Below, piece after piece: positions 6,385-11,145 of a stretch of DNA of 11,145 nt. A program made the position numbers and the translations under genes. The stretch comes from Hungateiclostridiaceae bacterium UBA3934 (lineage in GTDB: Bacteria > Bacillota > Clostridia > Acetivibrionales > DTU013). How positions within the stretch are numbered: the stretch's first letter is position 1; every line of letters begins with the position of its first letter. The stretch covers positions 2,152-13,296 of the forward strand of contig DGEE01000082.1 in the NCBI GenBank assembly GCA_002385815.1. Reading direction: 5' to 3'. The notes under the pieces were generated by a model. It saw only the letters and a list, made by a program, of their open reading frames with translations. It did no database searches and was not told the DNA's origin.

Positions 6385-7461
6385 ATGTATTTCAGGACGC
6401 TGGATGATTTCAAAAACTATATAAGCGGTTCAGACTTCTCATCCTCTGAGCAGCTCATGATCATGGCCGGTGACAGATCAGCAGGTCATATCCCTGAAAT
6501 GATAGAGTTGCTCAACGAGCGGAATATAAGCTTTTTTGGAGCCATTTTTCCGGAGATCATCATTGGCAACAAGACCAGAAGAGAAGGGTTTGTGGTCGAA
6601 AAGCTCAGACCCGTGTATTCTGCCCTTGTGTTTCCTTACATGATGAAGTTCTCCCAGAGCGAGGGAAAACTCCGGGGTGCAACTGCCATCATTTTCGCTG
6701 ACGGCCTGTCCGGCAGAATGAAAGACCTTACTGACACGGTCTATGACAAGCTGGGCGATACCGTCACCTATGTCGGCGGCGGCGCAGGTTTCAAGGATAT
6801 GAAACACAGACCATGCATATTCAACAGCACTGGCCTGCACAAAGATGCACTATATGTATGCATCATTAAAAACAAAACTTCACTGGCCGTTGAGCATGGC
6901 TGGAAAATCATGCGTGGCCCGTTCTACGTCAACAGGGCATATGACAACGTATTGTCCGTAATCGACAATTGCAATGCTTTCGATGTATACAGGCATGTCA
7001 TCGAAGAAGAAGAAAATCTCACGCTCTTTAAGGAGGATTTCTTCATATATGCCAAGGACCATCCCTTCGGAATCCTGGACAAGGACGGGACGATCATCGT
7101 AAGAGACCCGGTAGCTGTCAATGACGCCGATGAGATCATATGTGTCGCGGGGATACCCGAGGGATCAGATTTGTATATATTGCACGGCGATATCGAAGCA
7201 CTGCTTAAATCTTCGCTCCAGGTAACCAGGGCGCACGAAAACATAAACAACCCGCCGAAACGGTATCTTCCGCTTTTATTCGACTGCATATCAAGGGCAA
7301 TGTTTCTGGGCAAATATATTTCCGAAGAGCTGGACAATATCCAGGCCAATCTCACTTACGGAGTTGAAGGCGCTTTGTCCATAGGAGAAATCGCATGCAA
7401 AAAAACCGGAGAACTGGTCATCCACAACAAATCCACCGTCCTTGCCCTGATGGAATTGTGA
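6385..7461 (+). CDS. FIST-domain protein (FIST_N plus FIST_C), putative small-ligand sensor
   Basis: A 358-residue soluble protein. The N-terminal part resembles FIST_N: a ligand-sensor-like alpha/beta segment with FFGAIFPEIIIGNKTRREG (50-68), SALVFPYMM and LGDTVTYVGGGAGF, the last matching the family's glycine-rich loop. The C-terminal part ends in GALSIGEIACKKTGELVIHNKSTVLALMEL, corresponding to the conserved GxxTxGEIG...HNxTLTLxAL end of FIST_C. FIST domains are described as sensory modules proposed to bind small ligands, often fused to or encoded near signalling proteins; here the protein stands alone without a kinase, GGDEF or receptor domain. The frame extends to an ATG at 6352, but AGGAGG (6374-6379) lies 5 bases before ATG 6385. 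It is divergent from an ABC importer and likely cotranscribed with thpR. The ligand is unknown. Confidence 0.82.
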   Translation: MYFRTLDDFKNYISGSDFSSSEQLMIMAGDRSAGHIPEMIELLNERNISFFGAIFPEIIIGNKTRREGFVVEKLRPVYSALVFPYMMKFSQSEGKLRGATAIIFADGLSGRMKDLTDTVYDKLGDTVTYVGGGAGFKDMKHRPCIFNSTGLHKDALYVCIIKNKTSLAVEHGWKIMRGPFYVNRAYDNVLSVIDNCNAFDVYRHVIEEEENLTLFKEDFFIYAKDHPFGILDKDGTIIVRDPVAVNDADEIICVAGIPEGSDLYILHGDIEALLKSSLQVTRAHENINNPPKRYLPLLFDCISRAMFLGKYISEELDNIQANLTYGVEGALSIGEIACKKTGELVIHNKSTVLALMEL

Positions 7462-7514
7462 CGATCTTTATAGTATCATAAGTTATGCTCAGACAATAAT
7501 ATCAGCTTTAAGGA

Positions 7515-8078
7515 ATGATTCATATAAGAACTTTCATCGGTATTGATCTTGATGATGATCATAAAAAATCCATATACGATTTGCAGCAAAGGCTCAGAAA
7601 ATATGCCATCCGGGGCAGATGGAAGCACAGCAGCAATTTTCATCTCACCCTGAAATTCCTGGGCGAAATCAGCATGGATCAAAAAAAGCAGATAGACCTT
7701 TCCATGAGCAGCATCTGCTCAGTCCAGAAGCCTTTCAGTCTTGAAATCTCAGAGACAGGAACCTTTAAAGGCCGCAATTCGATACGCGTTCTGTGGCTTG
7801 GACTCACGGGCAGCCTCAAAACATTGCATCATCTGGCCGGCAGCATCGACAGATCGATGTCCGCACTGGGCTTTCCTCCGGAAAGAAGGCCTTTCACGCC
7901 CCACATCACCATCGGCCAGGATATCATTTTCGAGTGCCCTTTTGAAAATATACAGGATAGCATCGGCAGCATATCACTGGATCCGATAAATGTAGAAAAG
8001 GTAAACCTGTTCAAAAGTGAACAGGTCCAAAACAAGCGTGTCTATACGATCATATCGGAATATAACTTAAAAGGCTGA
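7515..8078 (+). CDS. thpR: RNA 2',3'-cyclic phosphodiesterase (LigT/ThpR, 2H phosphoesterase)
   Basis: A 187-residue cytoplasmic protein of normal ThpR length. The two catalytic HxTx motifs are HLTL (43-46, in NFHLTLKFLGE) and HITI (130-133, in FTPHITIGQ), spaced as in the family; RTFIGIDL at the N-terminus is also typical. Members hydrolyse RNA 2',3'-cyclic phosphate ends to 2'-phosphates and were first described as 2'-5' RNA ligases. The gene follows the FIST gene by 53 bases with no terminator between, suggesting cotranscription. The only canonical start in frame is ATG 7515, because a stop lies just upstream, yet AAGGA (7510-7514) touches it with no spacing. The last 12 bases overlap the convergent carboxypeptidase gene. 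Confidence 0.93.
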   Translation: MIHIRTFIGIDLDDDHKKSIYDLQQRLRKYAIRGRWKHSSNFHLTLKFLGEISMDQKKQIDLSMSSICSVQKPFSLEISETGTFKGRNSIRVLWLGLTGSLKTLHHLAGSIDRSMSALGFPPERRPFTPHITIGQDIIFECPFENIQDSIGSISLDPINVEKVNLFKSEQVQNKRVYTIISEYNLKG

Positions 8079-9590
8079 CTTCTGGTTTCCTGCCTGCAGC
8101 GCCTGCTCTTTGCCCGGCGCTGCCCCTTTGTCTTCGTTTCCGGCATCCGCCTCAGCTATGCCGAAGTATTCCTCCATCGTCAGTCCTTTTTTCATGATGT
8201 CCAGTGCCAAATCCACGCCTACATATCGGAAATGCCAGGGTTCATAGTCATATCCGGTGATCTGTTCCTTGCCTTGGGGATATCTCAGGATAAAGCCATA
8301 TTTCGCCGCATTCGCCGCCAGCCATTTCCCTTCCCGTGTGACGGCAAATGACTTATCCAGACCATAGTTCATGGTTTTGGACGATATATCGATGGCAAGC
8401 CCTGTCTGATGCTCGCTCTGTCCCTGCAGGGCACTGACTCTCATCGCAGCCTCCAGCCCCAGCTGGTCACTGTGCTTGTTGAAAACTATCTCCTGGAGAG
8501 CATAAGACCTGTAGCCGGAAACAGCACACAGCTCAATGCCTTCTTTCGCGGCATCGGCAAAAAGTCTGGTCAGTGCATCGGAGGCCTCCTTGCGCATGTA
8601 TCGCGCAATAGCCCTGCCCCTGTAGTTCACCCGCAGCATGACCAGATCCTTTGGTCTCCAGTCGGCAGGCAGACTGCGCGTTTTGCTGACGACCACAAGA
8701 GTGCTGTCGTAACCGTCTATATCAGCCACCTGCAGGTATGCCTTGAGATTTTTATTGCTGACGGTCGTTTTTTCCTCCACCTCTCTGCCGCTTCCTTTAT
8801 CATTTTCTTTAATATTTTCTTCATTGCTGTCTTTGCTTTCATCTTTACCGGTGTCTGCTTTTTTGACGCCGCCGTCACCTGCTTCACCGGGCTCATCCTT
8901 GTCCTGCTCCCCGATCCTGTCTGCATTGTCATTAATGCTTTTGCCGGTATCATCGTCATCGTCTTTGCCGCCGGCATTGTCAGCGGCTTCATCTCTGCTG
9001 TCATCAGCGGCACCGCCAGCATTTTCATCACCATCACCGGAATCGGAGCCGGTATCCGTATAATGCCCAATCCTTACAGCCAAATTCCCGGATGTTACAT
9101 TATCAAGCCGGAGCCCCTTGCCTGAAGACGGATCGATATATATGGTCCCGTTCACATTCAGATTGCGCAGGACTGCATTGTCCGCATTTATATAAAGGTC
9201 TCCCTCTATCACCGCATCTGTTAATATTATATTGTCAGCAGTAATTAAAACGTTCTTGCTTATGACCAGAGTAACCTCCCTGTCTTCCGGCTCATATGTG
9301 CAGTCGGCGATATCCAGCACGAGATCGTCAAGGCTCACCTTTATCATCTCATCTCCGCCACCGGCTATCTTCACCAAAATGATCTGCCGGCCATTGACCG
9401 GTTCTTCCTGCAGACCGGTCTGTGCATCAGCATCGGTCCTTTGATCTCCGCTAACGGAACTGCCCTGTGCACCGGCAGTATTTCCGTAGTCAGTCAGACC
9501 GCTGCTGCCTGTCAGCGCATATACTGATGTGCTGTGGAGTAATACCAGTGCGGCAAGAATGAGTAAAAAGCTGACCCTGACCTTCTTCAC
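8067..9590 (-). CDS. Secreted VanY-like D,D-carboxypeptidase (peptidase M15B) with beta-solenoid and acidic linker
   Basis: The 507-residue protein starts at GTG 9590, 7 bases after AGGGGG; longer in-frame starts up to 9677 lack a binding site and precede the signal peptide. Order: signal peptide 1-25 (MKKVR, hydrophobic core, SVYA); a short disordered stretch; a region 68-175 with two clear 18-residue coils (ITADNIILTDAVIEGDLY at 116-133 and INADNAVLRNLNVNGTIY at 134-151) and a looser third, suggesting a small beta-solenoid; a low-complexity Asp/Glu/Gly/Asn linker at about 178-273; and the VanY domain from about 280 to 475. Its motifs are SGYRS (358-362), SEHQTGLAID (392-401) and EPWHFRY (450-456), giving zinc ligands H394, D401 and H453 and catalytic E450. 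It would trim terminal D-Ala from wall peptides outside the cell. There are no vancomycin-resistance neighbours, so a wall-maintenance role is more likely. Confidence 0.9.
   Translation of the reverse strand: MKKVRVSFLLILAALVLLHSTSVYALTGSSGLTDYGNTAGAQGSSVSGDQRTDADAQTGLQEEPVNGRQIILVKIAGGGDEMIKVSLDDLVLDIADCTYEPEDREVTLVISKNVLITADNIILTDAVIEGDLYINADNAVLRNLNVNGTIYIDPSSGKGLRLDNVTSGNLAVRIGHYTDTGSDSGDGDENAGGAADDSRDEAADNAGGKDDDDDTGKSINDNADRIGEQDKDEPGEAGDGGVKKADTGKDESKDSNEENIKENDKGSGREVEEKTTVSNKNLKAYLQVADIDGYDSTLVVVSKTRSLPADWRPKDLVMLRVNYRGRAIARYMRKEASDALTRLFADAAKEGIELCAVSGYRSYALQEIVFNKHSDQLGLEAAMRVSALQGQSEHQTGLAIDISSKTMNYGLDKSFAVTREGKWLAANAAKYGFILRYPQGKEQITGYDYEPWHFRYVGVDLALDIMKKGLTMEEYFGIAEADAGNEDKGAAPGKEQALQAGNQKSAF
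8096..8123 (+). terminator. Possible thpR terminator inside the carboxypeptidase 3' coding end
   Basis: GCAGCGCC (8096-8103) and GGCGCTGC (8116-8123) form a perfect 8-bp GC-rich stem with a 12-base loop, beginning 17 bases past the thpR stop. The following CCCCTTTGTCTT is only partly T-rich. No other terminator for the plus-strand unit is visible before this point. Because the hairpin encodes carboxypeptidase residues near 492-501, its symmetry could be coincidental. Confidence 0.35.
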
Positions 9591-9660
9591 AAAAATTCCC
9601 CCTAAAATAAAAAGCTTGCCGATCCTTCGGAAACACCAAAAGGAAACAGCATAAAATCTA

Positions 9661-9696
9661 TATACTCCAGTATACATAATTTTTTAGAATAATCAA
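9661..9696 (-). promoter_or_regulatory. Promoter of the VanY-like gene with overlapping dyad
   Basis: On the minus strand a -35 box TTGATT (9696-9691) and a -10 box TATACT (9674-9669) are separated by 16 bases. The -10 is one arm of a perfect dyad TATACT-CC-AGTATA (9661-9674). The leader to GTG 9590 would be about 70 bases. The dyad could be an operator, or merely AT-rich chance. Confidence 0.5.
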
Positions 9697-9764
9697 AGTG
9701 GCAGGCACTGCATAAAGACACTTGTTCAAATGCCGATAATGTCTTTATGCAGTGCCTGCCATTT
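9696..9764 (-). terminator. Long inverted repeat after etfA, probable terminator
   Basis: A perfect 22-bp inverted repeat (9699-9720 with 9740-9761; core GGCAGGCACTGCATAAAGAC) encloses a 19-base loop. It extends to 25 pairs if one G-T pair is allowed. It begins 5 bases beyond the etfA stop codon. AT-rich sequence lies on both sides: CTTTGATTATTC follows on the minus strand and ATTTATTTATTT on the plus strand. The likely role is termination of the etf operon. The stem is longer than most intrinsic terminators and the loop is large, so a small mobile-type repeat is an alternative. No flanking target duplication was seen. Confidence 0.6.
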
Positions 9765-9766
9765 AT

Positions 9767-10960
9767 TTATTTCAGCCTTTTTTTAAACTCCGATATCAAT
9801 GCTTTCAGCACTTCAACAACATCTCCCGTTATCCCGAAGGTCGCGACCTTGAAAATGGGTGCATCAGGATCCTTGTTGATGGCTATGATCGTATCTGAAG
9901 ATGACATGCCTGCAAGATGCTGTACTGCGCCTGATATGCCGCATGCAAAGTATACCTTGGGTCCGACGGTCTTTCCTGTCTGCCCCACCTGGTGGCTGTA
10001 ATCCACCCAGCCTGCATCAACTACGGCACGGGATGCTCCGACGGCACCACCGAGTATTTGCGCCAGTTCTTCCACCAGGGCAAAGTTCCCGGGATCGCCC
10101 AGTCCCCTGCCCCCCGATACAATGATGTCCGCTTCTGTAAGGTTTACCTTTTCGCAAAGAGTCGTTACAGTTTCAAGGACTTTGACCCTGGTGTCCAGGG
10201 GTATGTCAACATCTGGCCTGATGATCTCTCCGACGCGTGACGGGTCGGGATCGAGGGCCTTCATCACCTTCGGTCTCACCGTCGACATCTGTGGCCTGTG
10301 GTCCGGACATATGATGGTTGCCATAAGGTTCCCGCCAAAGGCCGGTCGTGTCTGAAGCAACAGCCGTCTTTCAGTATCGATCTCAAGTTGCGTGCAATCA
10401 GCAGTCAATCCCGTATTCAGTCTCGATGCAACTCTCGGCCCCAGTGAACGGCCGTAAGTTGTCGCGCCCATAAGCACTATTTCAGGTTTGTACCTGCTGA
10501 TAAGCTGTGTGAATATATCAGCATAGGATTCATCGTTGAAACGCTGTAAAGAAGGGTGATCGACCAGATACACATTGTCTGCGCCATATGATATGAGTTC
10601 CTGGGCCGCTGCTTCCATCCCATCGCCCAACAGAACAGCCGAAAGCTTCTCGCCAAGCTGATCCGCCAGCTTCCTGCCCTCTCCGAGCAGTTCCGTAACT
10701 ACATTAGCGACTTTGCCTTCCTTTTGCTCTGCAAAAACCCATACTCCCCTGTACGCTGAAATATCGCCTGCCGTCCCTGTTTCATCCTTTGTCATCTCAA
10801 TAGCATTGAATTTGCAGGAAGAGACACAGGCCCCGCACAGTGTGCAATTGTCCTGTATAACAGCCTTTTTATCGATTATACGGATAGCACCGAAGGGGCA
10901 TGCTCCCAGGCAAATACCGCATCCGTAACATTTTTCCGAAATGATTCTTATACTTGCCAT
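9767..10960 (-). CDS. etfA: Electron transfer flavoprotein alpha subunit with N-terminal 2[4Fe-4S] ferredoxin domain
   Basis: A 397-residue protein; ordinary EtfA is about 310-340 aa, and the extra length is the ferredoxin module. Cysteines C11, C14, C17, C21 (CYGCGICLGACP) and C39, C42, C45, C49 (CTLCGACVSSC) can bind two [4Fe-4S] clusters. The EtfA N-terminal domain starts near residue 70 (YRGVWVFAEQ). The C-terminal FAD domain has the family signature IIVSGGRGLGDPGNF, then GGAVGASRAVVDAGW, HQVGQTGKTVGPKVYFACGISGAVQHLAGM and IAINKDPDAPIFKVATFGI. With EtfB it forms a cytoplasmic flavoprotein that passes electrons to or from an acyl-CoA or 2-hydroxyacid dehydrogenase. Ferredoxin-fused EtfA is known from CarE of the Acetobacterium caffeyl-CoA reductase and from the lactate dehydrogenase complex. 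GGAGG (10972-10968) lies 7 bases before ATG 10960. The partner enzyme is outside the window. Confidence 0.95.
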   Translation of the reverse strand: MASIRIISEKCYGCGICLGACPFGAIRIIDKKAVIQDNCTLCGACVSSCKFNAIEMTKDETGTAGDISAYRGVWVFAEQKEGKVANVVTELLGEGRKLADQLGEKLSAVLLGDGMEAAAQELISYGADNVYLVDHPSLQRFNDESYADIFTQLISRYKPEIVLMGATTYGRSLGPRVASRLNTGLTADCTQLEIDTERRLLLQTRPAFGGNLMATIICPDHRPQMSTVRPKVMKALDPDPSRVGEIIRPDVDIPLDTRVKVLETVTTLCEKVNLTEADIIVSGGRGLGDPGNFALVEELAQILGGAVGASRAVVDAGWVDYSHQVGQTGKTVGPKVYFACGISGAVQHLAGMSSSDTIIAINKDPDAPIFKVATFGITGDVVEVLKALISEFKKRLK

Positions 10961-11000
10961 CTGATAACCTCCAATGTAATCTCAGAATCAGTACGATCCA

Positions 11001-11039
11001 TGACAGGCCTGCAGTCTCCTGCCACATCCCGGCCTGTCA
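11001..11039 (-). other. Inverted repeat in the etfB-etfA spacer
   Basis: TGACAGGCC (11001-11009) and GGCCTGTCA (11031-11039) form a perfect 9-bp stem with a 21-base loop inside the 94-base spacer between etfB and etfA. No T tract follows on the minus strand, so it is not an obvious terminator. It may be an RNA-processing or stability element that sets the ratio of the two subunits. Confidence 0.4.
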
Positions 11040-11054
11040 GCATAATCGACGGAT

Positions 11055-11145
11055 TCAGCAGCCTCCCACCGGAAACTGCATCGTCAGGAGTTTGTCCGCG
11101 AGTTTCCTGGCCTGTTCTCCGGCATCCCCCGTGATCATTTCACTG
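11055..11145 (-). CDS. etfB: Electron transfer flavoprotein beta subunit, C-terminal fragment
   Basis: Only the last 30 codons are inside the window: an open frame entering from the right edge and ending in TGA at 11057-11055. The residues read SEMITGDAGEQARKLADKLL, then TMQFPVGGC. This resembles the end of EtfB, where an I-x-G motif is followed by a helix of the AxxLxxxL type. Its place directly upstream of etfA on the same strand, 94 bases away, fits the usual etfB-etfA order. The 5' part, including the AMP/NAD(H)-binding motifs that would tell whether this ETF bifurcates electrons, is not visible. Confidence 0.7.
   Translation of the reverse strand, partial: SEMITGDAGEQARKLADKLLTMQFPVGGC

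Noticed and set aside
8409..9125. A 238-codon plus-strand open frame opposite the carboxypeptidase, hydrophobic in parts
   Set aside because: It is the complement of the low-complexity acidic linker, whose codon bias leaves the opposite strand open. It has no ribosome binding site and no recognisable domain.
8067..9590. A vancomycin-resistance (van) cluster, suggested by the VanY-like domain
   Set aside because: No VanRS, VanHAX or related genes are nearby. VanY-type D,D-carboxypeptidases are common wall enzymes in Firmicutes without resistance clusters.

Overview
The window looks like chromosomal housekeeping and accessory DNA from an anaerobic, low-to-mid GC member of the Firmicutes, most likely class Clostridia. 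The grounds are strong AGGAGG-type ribosome binding sites, GTG and TTG starts next to good Shine-Dalgarno sequences, a lipoprotein-type ABC transporter, a VanY-like wall peptidase, and an EtfB/EtfA pair whose EtfA carries an N-terminal two-cluster ferredoxin domain, an arrangement known from clostridial electron-transfer complexes. Species cannot be fixed from this sequence.

Layout. Bases 1-920 (minus) hold most of a glycerol-3-phosphate dehydrogenase-like enzyme that runs off the left edge. A hairpin terminator (1089-1119) separates it from a sniffer/C-factor-like short-chain dehydrogenase (1152-1862, minus). Next come a complete galactose mutarotase (1999-3054, minus) with a readable promoter, and a three-gene ABC importer of the sulfonate/nitrate/thiamine-precursor (COG0715-type) class. 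The importer reads ATPase, permease, lipoprotein (6088 down to 3396, minus) and ends in a 12-bp-stem terminator. Divergent from it, on the plus strand, are a stand-alone FIST-domain sensory protein (6385-7461) and a ThpR/LigT RNA 2',3'-cyclic phosphodiesterase (7515-8078). ThpR meets, tail to tail and with a 12-base overlap, a secreted VanY-type D,D-carboxypeptidase with an unusual beta-solenoid plus acidic-linker N-terminus (8067-9590, minus). After a 22-bp perfect inverted repeat, the right edge has ferredoxin-EtfA (9767-10960, minus) and the last codons of EtfB (11055 onward, minus).

How the genes relate. Only three groups look cotranscribed: the ABC operon, FIST-thpR (53-base gap, no terminator seen) and etfB-etfA. 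The other genes look like single transcription units. The ABC importer and the FIST protein share a 296-base divergent control region with several short dyads, so a link between nutrient uptake and ligand sensing is possible but unproven. I see no CRISPR array, tRNA, rRNA, transposase, phage gene or recognisable defence system. The most distinctive items are the architecture of the VanY protein, the subfamily-specific motifs of the GpsA-like enzyme, the long inverted repeat after etfA, and the ferredoxin-EtfA fusion. None of these amounts to a demonstrably new system.
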